From Lysobacterales bacterium 63-13 (GTDB lineage Bacteria; Pseudomonadota; Gammaproteobacteria; Xanthomonadales; Rhodanobacteraceae), in contig MKWR01000015.1 in the NCBI GenBank assembly GCA_001899855.1, forward strand, positions 1 through 64,000: a stretch of DNA of 64,000 bases, read 5' to 3'. The translations under genes were made by a program, and so were the position numbers. This document shows, one piece after another, positions 16,071 through 26,046 of this stretch; the first letter of the stretch is position 1; each line of letters opens with the position of its first letter. The notes below the pieces were generated by a model that was given only the letters and a program-made list of their open reading frames with translations, did no database searches and had not been told where the DNA came from.

Positions 16071-16457
16071 TCAGGGTGACGCATCCGCTTCGCGCTGGCG
16101 CAACTCGGCAAGCTTCTGCCGCAACCAGTCGGCGCTGGCCTGTGCCGGCTCGCCGGCACAGCGCACCTGGTAGGCCTTGCCGCTCATGCTGCTGCGACTG
16201 GCCGCATCGTCGATGAAGGCATCAGCCGTCGAGAGCAGATCCTTGCGCTGGAAATAGTCGAGCTTGCGTTTGAGATGGCTCTCGGCCTCGGCGCTGTCAT
16301 GCCAGGTTCCGTTGCGGAAAAACGCGCACTGCGATGCCCCCAGCGCATGCAGCAAGGCGGCAATTTCGCGCTGCGCGGTGGCGTTTTCCGGGTCGGCATG
16401 CGCCGCCGCTGACAGCAGCAAGGCGAGCAGCAACCCACAGCGTGCGATGCGCTTCAT
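16071..16457 (-). CDS. DUF5329-family secreted protein
   Basis: This 128-residue protein has a signal peptide (MKRIARCGLLLALLLSAAAH) and a mature part typical of DUF5329: IAALLHALGASQCAFFRNGT, AEAESHLKRKLDYF and SMSGKAYQVRCAG. Two Cys (in SQCAF and VRCAG) may form a disulfide. Function unknown. ATG 16457 is chosen because it starts the signal peptide; the in-frame extension to 16664 is not protein-like. The 246 bases between it and the next, divergent gene hold only their promoters. Confidence 0.8.
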   Translation of the reverse strand: MKRIARCGLLLALLLSAAAHADPENATAQREIAALLHALGASQCAFFRNGTWHDSAEAESHLKRKLDYFQRKDLLSTADAFIDDAASRSSMSGKAYQVRCAGEPAQASADWLRQKLAELRQREADASP

Positions 16458-16703
16458 GCCGGCAAGCCGAAGGGCGGATTTGCGCCCCTGCCGAATGCAG
16501 CGGCCACCCCCTGCCTGCCCGCATGAAGGTCTGCCAGCGCTTGTCGAAACGCGTTTTCGTCCATGTTGTGCCCGCCCGCGCCTGACCTTGTCTGCACCGA
16601 ATGTACCGCAGTCCACGCCGGGCCATGCCGGACCGGGACTTTTGTCCCGTGCCGACATCGGCAATCCCGACTAGGATGATGTGTATTTGCCAGGGGAATA
16701 CCC

Positions 16704-19700
16704 ATGACCTACCGATCGATCGCCGCCCTGCTCGGCTGCCTGTTGCTGTTGCCCGGCACAAGCTACGCCGCCGTCGACAAGAAGGACGAAAAGCCCAAGT
16801 GGGACGTCAACGCCGCCCACGGCAAGACCAAGAGCGTCCGCTTCAGCACCAATGAAGGCACCTGGCTCGATCTCGATGTCAGCCCGAACGGCAAGACCAT
16901 CGCCTTCAGCCTGCTTGGCGATCTCTACCTGCTGCCGATCGAGGGTGGCAAGGCCCGCCGCATCAGCCAGGGTCCGGCCTGGGACGTGCAGCCGCGCTTC
17001 TCGCCCGATGGCAAGGAAATCGCCTATACCTCGGATCGTGGCGGCGGCAACAACATCTGGCGCATGCCGCTCATTGGCGGCGAAGGCAGCCAGGTTTCGA
17101 GCGAGGATTTCCGTCTGCTCAACAACCCGGCGTGGACACCGGATGGCCAATACCTGATTGCACGCAAGCACTTCACCGGCGAACGCTCGCTGGGTGCCGG
17201 CGAATTGTGGATGTACCACATCTCCGGCGGCGCCGGCCTGCAACTGACCAAGCAGAAGAACGACCAGCAGGATCTCGGCGAACCGGCAGTCAGCCCGGAT
17301 GGCAACTTTGTCTACTTTTCGGAAGATGTCAGCCGCGGGCCAAGCTTCCAGTACAACAAGGACCCGCACGGCCTGATCTACGCGATCAAGCGCCTGGATC
17401 GCCGCGACGGTGAAATCGAGACCGTCATCGCCACGCCCGGCGGCGCAGTGCGTCCCGAGCCGTCGCCGGATGGCAAGTCCCTGGCTTTCGTCAAGCGCGT
17501 GCGCGAGAAGACCGTGCTGGAAAAGGTCGATCTGGACAGCGGCGAGGTGAAGACCATCTGGGATGGCCTCTCCCATGACATGCAGGAAGCCTGGGCCATC
17601 TTCGGACCGTATCCGAACTACGCCTGGACGCCGGATTCGCAAGCCCTGGTGATCTGGGCCAAGGGCAAGCTCTGGCGCGTCGATGCGGGCAGCGGCACGC
17701 ACGCGGAAATCCCGTTCACTGCCGATGTCGAGCAGACCGTCACCGAACCGCTGCGCTTCGAACAACACATTGGCGAGGGCACGTTCAAGCCGAAGATGAT
17801 CCGCGATGTCGCCACCAGCCCGGATGGCAAGACCCTGGTCTTCCACGCGCTTGGCCATCTGTGGCTGAAGGCCTTGCCGGATGGCAAGCCGAGCCGCCTC
17901 GGCACGGACGACGATCATTACGAATACCAGCCGAGCTTCAGCGCCGATGGCAGGAAGCTGCTGTACACAACCTGGTCCGATGCCGAACAGGGTCGCATCG
18001 TCGAACATGATTTCGCGGCAGGGACCTCGCGCGTGCTGACGCCGAAGCCGGGTTTCTACTACGGCCCGCGCTATTCCAGCGATGGCAGCCGCATTGTCTA
18101 TGCAAAGACTTCCGGCAGTTCGCTGACCGGCAACCTCAATTCCGGCGAGTCCGGCGTCTACCTGATGGCCAGCAGCGGCGGCGAAGCACGGCGCCTGGCA
18201 AGGGAAGGCGGCGATCCGGCGTTCTCCGCCGATGGCAAGCGCATCACCTTCCTCACCGGTGACGGCCTGAAGAAGAAACTCAAGAGCATTGCCATCGACG
18301 GCAGCGAGCCGCGCGATGTATTTGATCTCAAGTACGTCAACTTCGTCAGCATCAGTCCGGATGGCCGCTGGGTCGCCTTCAGCGAGTTGTTCAATGCCTA
18401 CGTCGCGCCGATGCCGGCCACCGGCGGCAGCATCGAGCTGTCCAAGGACACCAAGGCCATCCCGGTCAGCCTGGTCAGCCAGGATGTCGGCTCCTACCTG
18501 CATTGGGCCGCCGATTCGCGCTCGCTGCACTGGATGGTTGGCCGTGACTACCACTCGCGCGACCTGACCGATTCCTTCGCCTTCCTGCCCGGCGCACGCA
18601 AGGACCTGCCCCAGCCCGGCAGCGACGCGGCCATCGATGTCGGCCTCAGCGTCGGTTATGACGCCCCGGGCGAGGTGTTTGCCTTTACCGGCGCGCGCCT
18701 GGTGACGATGAACGATGCCGAATCGAAACAGGAAGTCATCGAGGACGGCGTCCTCGTCGTCGACGGCAACACGATCAAGGCCATCGGTGCGAGCGGTGAT
18801 GTCGCGATTCCCGCCAACGCCCGCGTCATCGATGCCAGCGGCAAGACCATCGTGCCGGGCTATGTCGATGTCCACGCCCATGTGAACCACTTCACCTCGG
18901 GTGTCGTGCCGCAGCAGAACTGGGCGTACTACACCAACCTCGCCTTCGGCGTGACCACCACCCACGATCCCTCGGCAACCACCGAAACCGTGTTCTCGCA
19001 AGCCGAACTGGTCGAGGCCGGGGCCATGGTCGGGCCGCGCATCTTCTCCACCGGCACGATCCTCTACGGTGCCGATGGCGACTTCAAGGCCGTGGTCAAT
19101 TCACTCGACGATGCGCGTGCGCACCTGCGCCGCATGCAGGCGAACGGCGCGTTCAGCGTGAAGAGCTACAACCAGCCCCGTCGCGACCAGCACCAGCAGA
19201 TCAACCAGGCTGCACGCGAACTCGGCATGCTGGTCGTCGAGGAAGGCGGCTCGACCTTCAACCACAACATGCCGATGATCCTCGATGGCGTCACCAGCAT
19301 CGAGCACAACATCCCGGTCGCCCCGCTGTACGCCGATGTCATCAACCTGTGGAAGGAAACCGACGTGCGCAACACGCCGACGCTGGTGGTCAGCTATGGC
19401 GGCCTCAGCGGTGAATACTGGTGGTATGCGCGCGACAACGTCTGGGAGGACAAGAAACTCAACCGCTTCTTCCCGCGCGAGACGCTCGATGCGCGCTCGA
19501 TCCGCGGCGAAACCGCGCCGGACTGGGACTACTACCATATTGAAGTGGCCAAGGCGGCAAAGAAGCTGCGCGACGCCGGCATCAAGATCAGCACCGGCGG
19601 CCATGGCCAGTTGCAGGGCCTCTCGCTGAACTGGGAAACCTGGATGCTGACCCAGGGCGGCTTCAGCAATTTCGAGGCCCTGCGCGCGGCGACCATCGAC

Positions 19701-20003
19701 GGTGCCGACATGATTGGCCTGTCCCGGCAGATCGGCTCGTTGACGCCCGGCAAGCGTGCCGATTTCGTCGTCCTCAACAGCAATCCGCTGGAGAACATCC
19801 GCGCCACAGTCGACACCCGCTACGTCGCCGTCAACGGCCGCGTCTTCGATGTCGATGCGGACATGGCCGAAGTCGGCGGCAAGGGCCGCAAGGCACCGCA
19901 GTTCTACTGGCAGCGTCATCACGAAGGCCGCAGCTTCGGCATCGAGTACGGGCCGAGCGCACCCTGCCATTGCCCGAAGTCGGGCACGCTGCACGCGCAT
20001 TGA
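16704..20003 (+). CDS. Secreted PD40 beta-propeller fused to an amidohydrolase
   Basis: This 1099-residue protein has a signal peptide ([20 protein letters not shown]). A TolB-like WD40/PD40 propeller follows over about residues 45-640, with repeats of S-P-D/N-G-K ([38 protein letters not shown]). A metal-dependent amidohydrolase barrel takes up about 665-1060. The first metal ligands His724 and His726 lie in [11 protein letters not shown], with further His in [11 protein letters not shown] and [16 protein letters not shown] and ADFVVLN are typical late-domain signatures. Family members are predicted periplasmic peptidases or dipeptidases, and the substrate is not predictable. CAGGGGAA precedes ATG 16704. 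A hairpin follows the stop. Confidence 0.9.
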   Translation: MTYRSIAALLGCLLLLPGTSYAAVDKKDEKPKWDVNAAHGKTKSVRFSTNEGTWLDLDVSPNGKTIAFSLLGDLYLLPIEGGKARRISQGPAWDVQPRFSPDGKEIAYTSDRGGGNNIWRMPLIGGEGSQVSSEDFRLLNNPAWTPDGQYLIARKHFTGERSLGAGELWMYHISGGAGLQLTKQKNDQQDLGEPAVSPDGNFVYFSEDVSRGPSFQYNKDPHGLIYAIKRLDRRDGEIETVIATPGGAVRPEPSPDGKSLAFVKRVREKTVLEKVDLDSGEVKTIWDGLSHDMQEAWAIFGPYPNYAWTPDSQALVIWAKGKLWRVDAGSGTHAEIPFTADVEQTVTEPLRFEQHIGEGTFKPKMIRDVATSPDGKTLVFHALGHLWLKALPDGKPSRLGTDDDHYEYQPSFSADGRKLLYTTWSDAEQGRIVEHDFAAGTSRVLTPKPGFYYGPRYSSDGSRIVYAKTSGSSLTGNLNSGESGVYLMASSGGEARRLAREGGDPAFSADGKRITFLTGDGLKKKLKSIAIDGSEPRDVFDLKYVNFVSISPDGRWVAFSELFNAYVAPMPATGGSIELSKDTKAIPVSLVSQDVGSYLHWAADSRSLHWMVGRDYHSRDLTDSFAFLPGARKDLPQPGSDAAIDVGLSVGYDAPGEVFAFTGARLVTMNDAESKQEVIEDGVLVVDGNTIKAIGASGDVAIPANARVIDASGKTIVPGYVDVHAHVNHFTSGVVPQQNWAYYTNLAFGVTTTHDPSATTETVFSQAELVEAGAMVGPRIFSTGTILYGADGDFKAVVNSLDDARAHLRRMQANGAFSVKSYNQPRRDQHQQINQAARELGMLVVEEGGSTFNHNMPMILDGVTSIEHNIPVAPLYADVINLWKETDVRNTPTLVVSYGGLSGEYWWYARDNVWEDKKLNRFFPRETLDARSIRGETAPDWDYYHIEVAKAAKKLRDAGIKISTGGHGQLQGLSLNWETWMLTQGGFSNFEALRAATIDGADMIGLSRQIGSLTPGKRADFVVLNSNPLENIRATVDTRYVAVNGRVFDVDADMAEVGGKGRKAPQFYWQRHHEGRSFGIEYGPSAPCHCPKSGTLHAH

Positions 20004-20011
20004 TCGCGGTC

Positions 20012-20036
20012 GGGTGCCGACCACGTGTCGGCACCC
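20012..20036 (+). terminator. Hairpin after the amidohydrolase gene
   Basis: GGGTGCCGAC (20012-20021) pairs perfectly with GTCGGCACCC (20027-20036) around CACGT, 8 bases after the stop. A strong GC stem without a T tract; it may be a terminator or a REP-type unit. Confidence 0.55.
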
Positions 20037-20077
20037 ATTCCGCTTCGCTCTGCTCGAAGGCTTTGGCGGGATGGAGG

Positions 20078-20163
20078 AGAGCGTCAGCGCACAGCGCCGA
20101 CCCACAAGAGCCGGAATCCACCAAGGGCGAGGGTTGTGGGTCGGCGCTGTGCGCTGACGCTCT
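20078..20163. repeat. Long inverted repeat made of two REP-like palindromes
   Basis: A 30-base arm at 20078-20107 is the exact reverse complement of 20134-20163, separated by 26 bases. Each arm contains GTCGGCGCTGTGCGCTGAC or its complement, which is itself an imperfect palindrome. The structure is therefore two REP-like units in opposite orientation, as in BIMEs. It fills the gap between the amidohydrolase gene and fabV. It could stabilise or end the upstream transcript. No REP-associated transposase is in the window. Confidence 0.75.
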
Positions 20164-20272
20164 TCCTGCAATTTCAAGCAAAGGCGCTCGATTGGCTCGA
20201 ACCCTACGGCAGCGCATGTCCGCCCGCCTTGGGTACCATGCCGGTTTTCCGAAAAGCTTCAGGAGTGATCGC

Positions 20273-21472
20273 GTGATCATCAAACCCAAGGTGCGTGGAT
20301 TCATCTGCACGACGGCCCATCCGGTTGGCTGCGAGCGCAACGTGCTCGATCAGATCCGGATTACCCAGGCCACGAAACATGAGGGCCGCGGCCCGCAGCG
20401 CGTGCTGGTGATCGGCGCCTCGACCGGCTACGGCCTGGCCTCGCGCATCACCGCCGCGTTCGGCTATGGCGCGGCCACCCTCGGCGTGTTTTTCGAGAAA
20501 CCGAGCAGCGCGGAGAAACCCGGTACCGCCGGCTGGTACAACGCCGCCGCCTTCGACAAGGCGGCCAAGCAGGCAGGCCTGTACAGCAAGTCGATCAACG
20601 CCGACGCGTTTGCCGATGAAACCCGCGCCAAGGCGATCGAGATCATCAGGAACGAAATGGGTGGCAGCATCGACCTTGTCGTCTATTCACTCGCCTCGCC
20701 AGTACGCAAGATGCCGGGTACGGGCGAAATCGTGCGCTCGGCGCTGAAGACCATCGGCGAGACCTTCACCAATACTTCGGTCGACACCAACAAGGACACG
20801 GTCATCGAGGCCAGCGTCGAGCCGGCCACGGAACAGGAAATCAAGGACACCGTCACCGTCATGGGCGGCGAGGATTGGGCGCTGTGGATCGATGCGCTGA
20901 GCGCCGCCGGTGTCCTCGCCGATCATGCCAAGACCATCGCCTACAGCTACATCGGCACCGAGATCACCTGGCCGATGTACTGGCACGGCACGCTCGGCCA
21001 GGCCAAGCAACACCTCGACAACACCGCCCGGCAGTTGCGCGAGCGGCACCCCGGCCTGGATGCGCATGTCGGCGTGATGAAATCCGTCGTCACCCAGGCC
21101 AGCGCGGCCATTCCGGTGATTCCGCTGTATGTCTCGATTGCCTTCAAGATCATGAAGGAGAAAGGCATCCACGAGAATCCGATCGAACAAGCCAACCGCC
21201 TGTTCCGCGAACGCCTCTACCGTGCCGACGGCGCACCGGCAGCGACCGACGCGGAAGGCCGCATCCGCCTCGACGACTGGGAACTGCGCGACGACGTGCA
21301 GGATGTCTGCAAGAACCTCTGGCCCGGCGTCACCACCGGGAACCTTCGCGAGGTCACCGACTACGCCAGCTACAAGCACGAGTTCCTCAAGCTGTTCGGA
21401 TTCGATCGCGATGACGTCGACTATGACGCCGAGGTCGACGCGGACCGGCGCTTTGATTGCATCGAATTGTGA
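20273..21472 (+). CDS. fabV: Trans-2-enoyl-ACP/CoA reductase FabV
   Basis: This 399-residue NADH-dependent enoyl reductase catalyses the last step of each fatty-acid elongation cycle. It is a FabI isozyme often associated with triclosan resistance. It starts [20 protein letters not shown], with the NADH-binding [16 protein letters not shown] and the FabV catalytic Y-x8-K pair Tyr236/Lys245 in [12 protein letters not shown]. Length fits the family (about 400). The start is GTG 20273, with AGGAG about 7 bases before it. No FabI is visible in this window. A hairpin follows at 21499. Confidence 0.96.
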   Translation: MIIKPKVRGFICTTAHPVGCERNVLDQIRITQATKHEGRGPQRVLVIGASTGYGLASRITAAFGYGAATLGVFFEKPSSAEKPGTAGWYNAAAFDKAAKQAGLYSKSINADAFADETRAKAIEIIRNEMGGSIDLVVYSLASPVRKMPGTGEIVRSALKTIGETFTNTSVDTNKDTVIEASVEPATEQEIKDTVTVMGGEDWALWIDALSAAGVLADHAKTIAYSYIGTEITWPMYWHGTLGQAKQHLDNTARQLRERHPGLDAHVGVMKSVVTQASAAIPVIPLYVSIAFKIMKEKGIHENPIEQANRLFRERLYRADGAPAATDAEGRIRLDDWELRDDVQDVCKNLWPGVTTGNLREVTDYASYKHEFLKLFGFDRDDVDYDAEVDADRRFDCIEL

Positions 21473-21498
21473 TGCGCGTTCGTCGCTGACATCGCACG

Positions 21499-21520
21499 CA
21501 TGGGCGCAGTCGCGCCCATG
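21499..21520. terminator. Hairpin between fabV and the restriction gene
   Basis: CATGGGCGC (21499-21507) pairs perfectly with GCGCCCATG (21512-21520) around AGTC. It lies between two convergent genes and can end transcription from either side. It lacks a T tract. Confidence 0.55.
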
Positions 21521-21536
21521 CCGTGAGTTCCCGCCG

Positions 21537-22322
21537 TCAGCTGCCTTGCATAGCCGCAAGCAAGCGCCCGGCAAATTCAGAGAACATGTTGCGCATGCTC
21601 GTCGCTGGTGAAAGCGCTCGGTGGCTGTCCTTTCCGGTCGGAGTCAATTCCAGCGCCGCTGCGCTGTAAAGCTGACGCTCGACCAAGCGTTCACAGAGGA
21701 TCTGGTACCTGCGCGCATAGGATGCGTCGCGAAATTCCTCGAATACGGGGAAATGAGGCTCATCGCAGCGCACGGGTCGCATGGACGCATCGCATTCTTC
21801 GAGAAGCATCAGCCACGCGAGAAATGGGGGACGTGGATCGGATTGAATCAACGGGTTGAGGAGTGCCGGTACATGTTCCCGCACCTCGCTTCGGCTCCGC
21901 GGTGCGCCGCCGTAGGCACCATGGTGATGTGCGACCCACAGGTCCGCAGCCGATCCGAGGACTTCTTCGCTGCGATTGTTGAAATTGTTTCCGAAAGATC
22001 CGACCTGCGACTTGAATTCAAAAACGCCAAGCAGTCGCTTTTCATGGATGACCAGAACGTCCCAGTTCTTGGTTGCGCGAAAGAAGCCCGGGAGGACCAC
22101 TTGTGACCTGCGTACATGAACCGCATCACGAACCAGACCACAGTGCGCTGCTACTGCCCGAACGATTTCCACGAAGCCATCCATGTTCTTGCCGCCGACC
22201 ACCGCTGCGCGGCCACCGTCATTTGAAGGGTTGACCATGCCGCTGTTGCGTGAATGCCAGAAAGTGTGGACCGCCTGTCGGGCAAGTTCATCGAACGCAG
22301 GTGGAAGCAGACTGATAGTCAC
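21537..22322 (-). CDS. PaeR7I/XhoI-like type II restriction endonuclease
   Basis: This 261-residue endonuclease is of the PaeR7I family, whose known members cut CTCGAG. Family blocks visible are GGKNMDGFVEIV, VVLPGFFRATKNWDVLV, GVFEFKSQVGSFGNNFNNRS and AADLWVAHHHGAYG. The PD-(D/E)XK residues are Asp88, Glu102 and Lys104. Length compares with about 246 for R.PaeR7I. The start is taken as GTG 22322, which overlaps the methyltransferase stop as GTGA; the longer open frame upstream lies inside the methyltransferase gene. The coupled order, methyltransferase first, lets protection precede cutting. The pair is AT-richer than its neighbours. No controller gene was seen. Confidence 0.88.
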   Translation of the reverse strand: MTISLLPPAFDELARQAVHTFWHSRNSGMVNPSNDGGRAAVVGGKNMDGFVEIVRAVAAHCGLVRDAVHVRRSQVVLPGFFRATKNWDVLVIHEKRLLGVFEFKSQVGSFGNNFNNRSEEVLGSAADLWVAHHHGAYGGAPRSRSEVREHVPALLNPLIQSDPRPPFLAWLMLLEECDASMRPVRCDEPHFPVFEEFRDASYARRYQILCERLVERQLYSAAALELTPTGKDSHRALSPATSMRNMFSEFAGRLLAAMQGS

Positions 22323-24085
22323 TGAAGCATTCCTTTGCCAACACGCGCAGCGTCGGCAATTTGTCGTACCCGGCGGGATTCCGCGTCGCTCAATCCGTAC
22401 AGTTCGAATACCGGACTGTCGATTTCGTCCTGTGTCTTCATCGTGGCCGCGGCGCCCAGGCGTTCGCGAAGGTCTTCGCTGACATGGTGCCAATGAGGAA
22501 GTCGAATCCGGCGCAGATACTGCGCCTGGAATCGCAGGAAGCCTCCCGCCATGCGGGTGCAGTAGGTCGCCACTACCATCAAGGTGAGTGACGAGCGCAG
22601 TACGGTCTGAAGCGCGCGCAGATCCCACTCGTCCGAGGTGATGTAGTAAAGGTTGTGGTGCGGGTAATACCGCCCGTCGTCAATAACGAAGACGCCTTCA
22701 CCCTTGATATCGGGCACGAGCAACTTGGGAGTTTCCAGAAGGCCAGGCTGAATGCGGTCAATGGTGCGGTACCAACCATCTGGGTTGCGCTGGGCAACGT
22801 GCCTGCCTGTCACCGCGTCTCTGTGTTCAACAAGATAGCGTTCGAAGCGGGGGAAAGCGTCGAGTGGGACAAGCTGCCCTGAATCTTCGAACGGATTCAG
22901 GACACCCTTCCCGCCCCAGCGGATGCCGCCATCCACCAAGTCGCGTGCCATCACCAAGGGAAGCTTGCGCGCCGGTTCGACAGGCAACTCATCCATCGCA
23001 CCGATGAACACACGATCGCAGCCGGTGGCTACACCAATGCCAACCTTGCACTGGGCCTGTTCAATGGTTGGAAACGTGCTCTCAAGGCGACGAAGCAAAA
23101 CCAGCCGGGGAATATCGTCGAGCAGCAAAGGGGCTGAGCCGATTGCATCCAGCTTGAATTCCGCGATGGCATCGGAGTCATGCGAGGAATCAAGCAACAA
23201 ATCCACCAGTGCTGGCAAGGACTGCGCGGCGAGAGCAGCTGATCCCACGGCACGGGTGGGCTCTCTCACTACAAGTTCCTTGGCGGCGCGCTGGAAGATG
23301 GTGATGGCAGGATAGGCAGTCACTTCAGTTTGGAAGGCATCCGCCCCTTCCATGTCGATGAAGTATTTCAGCCAGTAGCCATTCGTGATCTTTTCCCTTA
23401 ACGGCCCACCATATCGATTCTTGAGCCAGCGATTGGCACAGATATAGCCAAGCACGCCCTCATCACCAAGCAGATCCAGGGCACGCTCGAAAAATGGGAC
23501 ATACAAGTCGGCGCGGTCGTAGAGGGTGCGGAAACGTCGCCGATACTCATTCAGTAGCGTTGTGGGAATGCGCTCTTGACGGACGTAAGGCGGGTTACCA
23601 ATGGCAAAATCGAACCCTCCTTCCAACCGCGTCAACAGGAAATCATCGCGAATCAGCCACGCCTCGCACAAGGCATCAGCATCCGCCAAACAAAGGCCTT
23701 GCCGCGTGAGTTGCTCATGCAGCTTGCGGGCGGTCAGGTCGAAAGTTTCAGGATGCAACTCCACGGCTGTTATGGCGTTGTGCAGCCCGTCTACTGCAGT
23801 TGCCGGGCCACCCCCGTCGTGCACGAAGGATGACCACAGACGTTGCGCTGCGTGGAGTAAAAAATCACCCGCGCCGAAGGAGGGTTCCAGCAGTCGCATC
23901 CTGTGCAACGGGCGATCCGACCGATAACCGGAAAGATCGAGGATCGCTTCGACGATTTCCGGGCGAGTGAAAATGGCGCCGCGATCGGTTTCGTCATGCC
24001 GGGCCATCCGCGATATGGCGGCCACGATCTCGGGCGCCCTTGCGGAGTGATTGAACAAGTCCAACGAAAGATTCATGGATGCCAT
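22319..24085 (-). CDS. N6-adenine DNA methyltransferase of the PaeR7I-like system
   Basis: This 588-residue methyltransferase partners the adjacent endonuclease and is predicted to methylate adenine in CTCGAG. It has an N-terminal helix, then motif X-like GAIFTRPEIVEAILDL, motif I LLEPSFGAGDF, and the catalytic NPPY at residues 164-167 (FAIGNPPYVRQE). A target-recognition region ends in WDLRALQTVLRSSLT and GGFLRFQAQYLRRI. M.PaeR7I is shorter (about 530). ATG 24085 is used and ATG 24076 is as likely; no ribosome site is clear. Organisation with the endonuclease (GTGA overlap) indicates one transcript from a promoter in 24086-24232. Confidence 0.9.
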   Translation of the reverse strand: MASMNLSLDLFNHSARAPEIVAAISRMARHDETDRGAIFTRPEIVEAILDLSGYRSDRPLHRMRLLEPSFGAGDFLLHAAQRLWSSFVHDGGGPATAVDGLHNAITAVELHPETFDLTARKLHEQLTRQGLCLADADALCEAWLIRDDFLLTRLEGGFDFAIGNPPYVRQERIPTTLLNEYRRRFRTLYDRADLYVPFFERALDLLGDEGVLGYICANRWLKNRYGGPLREKITNGYWLKYFIDMEGADAFQTEVTAYPAITIFQRAAKELVVREPTRAVGSAALAAQSLPALVDLLLDSSHDSDAIAEFKLDAIGSAPLLLDDIPRLVLLRRLESTFPTIEQAQCKVGIGVATGCDRVFIGAMDELPVEPARKLPLVMARDLVDGGIRWGGKGVLNPFEDSGQLVPLDAFPRFERYLVEHRDAVTGRHVAQRNPDGWYRTIDRIQPGLLETPKLLVPDIKGEGVFVIDDGRYYPHHNLYYITSDEWDLRALQTVLRSSLTLMVVATYCTRMAGGFLRFQAQYLRRIRLPHWHHVSEDLRERLGAAATMKTQDEIDSPVFELYGLSDAESRRVRQIADAARVGKGMLQ

Positions 24086-24232
24086 GGTGCCGGGGGAGTC
24101 AGGGGGTGTCCAGCACGATCCGGGAACTTGCTGCGACAGGAGATGGACAGCTCTTGCGGCGCTGGATTTGCTGATCGTTGGCTTCCATACCCGATAACGC
24201 GACAACCAAATTGCACTCTGCAGTCTTCCGCC

Positions 24233-25849
24233 TCACGCCGTTCGGTAATGATCCGCCATCGGATAGCGTCTGGCGTACAGCGCAAAGACCAGCGCCGCCA
24301 GCAGCGCGAAGCCGGCGAAGAAGAACATCATGAAGGCGTTTTCGCTGAGTCCCGTGCTGGCGATATGCGCGGTGACGGCATCGTTGCGCACGGCGGCATT
24401 GGTGAGCAGGACCCAGAGGTTGCCGAAAGTCACCGAAAGCAGCCAGAAGCTCATGATCGTGCCCTTCATCGACGGCGGCGCCTGGCTGTAGGCGAACTCG
24501 AGGCCGGTTGCCGAAACCAGCACTTCGCCAAAGGTCAGCAACACATAAGGCAACACCTGCCAGGCGATCGAGGTGGGATCGCCACCGTCGATGCTGAGCT
24601 GGATGATGCCGGCAGCGACCCAGGCCAATCCGGAAAAGGCGATGCCCCAGCCCATGCGCCGCAATGCCGTGACCTGGAAGCCCAGGCGTCGCAACACGGG
24701 ATAGAGGACGATGTTGTTGAACGGGATCAACAGCATCACCAGCAAGGGATTGAGTGCCTGCATCTGCGCCGGCTGCTGCACCAGCCAACTCGGCCACCAC
24801 CACGAATCGTGCGGCATCTGCATGGCGTTGCCCTGCAGGATCCAGGTCGAGGCCTTCTGGTCGAACAGCGACCAGAACGGCGTGATCAGGGCGAAGATGA
24901 TGAGGATGCGCAACACCGCGCGCACGCCATCGATGGCGGCATCCGGGTGCAGGCCGCGCGCGCGTTCCAGTTGCAGCGACGTACCGAGGCCACCAAACAG
25001 GATGAACACGCCGAGCGCGAGGCAGAAGGTGATGACGAAGCTGAAGTGCTCGGGCCACCAGGACGGCGCGATGGCCCAGGCGGCAAACATGCCGACGGCG
25101 GCCAGCGCACCGAACGCGGCGAGCACGAGTCCGCTGCGTCCACGACCGGGTGCCAGCAGCGCGCTGCGTGCGACGTTGATCAGCGAATCGGGATTGTGCG
25201 CCGTCGGCGGCACATGCACGTATTTCCTGCGTCCCATCCAGAAGATCACCGTGGCGATGAACATGAGGATGCCGGGAATGCCGAATGCCCAGGCCGGCCC
25301 CCACGAGGCCAGGATTCGCGGCATCAGCAGGGATGCGAAGAACGAGCCGAAGTTGATCGTCCAGTAGAACGCGTCGTAGACGACTTTGGCGGTGGCCTTG
25401 TTGCTCTGGTCGAACTGGTCGCCGACAAAGGCCGAGACCAGTGGCTTGATGCCCCCGGAACCAAGCGCGATGAGGAACAGGCCCGCATAGAAGCCGCTGC
25501 GGTTGGATTCGAAGATCGCCAGGCAGGCATGGCCGACGCAATACAGCAGCGACAGCCAGAGCACGGTGTTGTACTTGCCGAAGTAGCGATCCGAGATCCA
25601 GCCGCCGAGCAGCGGGAAGAAATAGACGCCGATGACGAAGGTATGGAAGACATCCTTGGCGATGCCGGCGCGTTCGGCGATCGGCGCGTACAGCAGCAAG
25701 GTGGTGACCAGGAACGGCGTGAGGATGTTGCGCATGCCGTAGAAGCTGAAGCGCTCGCAGGCCTCGTTGCCGATGATGTAGGGAATCTGCCGTGGCATGC
25801 GCGCGGCCTTGCTTTCGTCGATCTCGGGTTTCGCGGGAATCGGCTGCAT
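24233..25849 (-). CDS. POT-family proton-coupled peptide transporter
   Basis: This 538-residue inner-membrane symporter of the PTR2/POT family takes up di- and tripeptides with protons. The N-terminal signature GNEACERFSFYGMRN is the E-x-x-E-R-F-x-Y-G motif. GDQFDQSNKATAKVVYDAFY and FYWTINFGSF give the second PTR2 pattern. About 14 hydrophobic segments are visible. ATG 25849 is preferred because family proteins have a short cytoplasmic N-terminus; the frame upstream is noise. It is divergent from an OPT-family transporter, sharing the 197-base gap 25850-26046. Confidence 0.92.
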   Translation of the reverse strand: MQPIPAKPEIDESKAARMPRQIPYIIGNEACERFSFYGMRNILTPFLVTTLLLYAPIAERAGIAKDVFHTFVIGVYFFPLLGGWISDRYFGKYNTVLWLSLLYCVGHACLAIFESNRSGFYAGLFLIALGSGGIKPLVSAFVGDQFDQSNKATAKVVYDAFYWTINFGSFFASLLMPRILASWGPAWAFGIPGILMFIATVIFWMGRRKYVHVPPTAHNPDSLINVARSALLAPGRGRSGLVLAAFGALAAVGMFAAWAIAPSWWPEHFSFVITFCLALGVFILFGGLGTSLQLERARGLHPDAAIDGVRAVLRILIIFALITPFWSLFDQKASTWILQGNAMQMPHDSWWWPSWLVQQPAQMQALNPLLVMLLIPFNNIVLYPVLRRLGFQVTALRRMGWGIAFSGLAWVAAGIIQLSIDGGDPTSIAWQVLPYVLLTFGEVLVSATGLEFAYSQAPPSMKGTIMSFWLLSVTFGNLWVLLTNAAVRNDAVTAHIASTGLSENAFMMFFFAGFALLAALVFALYARRYPMADHYRTA

Positions 25850-26046
25850 CGTGGGTTCTGCATCGGTGGAATGGCGGCTACTATGCACGCTGCGCCGCGG
25901 GGCGGGAACCTTGCACGGGCGCGGGATGCTTTTCCGGGCCCGCTCTTTGCGGCCGCAAGAGACGGTTTCGGCGGTGTCAGGCAATGGCGCTGTCGCGCAC
26001 GAATCAATCCATTCGCCAACGGATTGGCATCAACGGGGAGACATCC

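Noticed and set aside
16671-19001. Very long minus-strand frame (776 codons) opposite the amidohydrolase gene
   Set aside because: Antisense shadow in high-GC DNA; the plus-strand protein has a signal peptide and clear domains.
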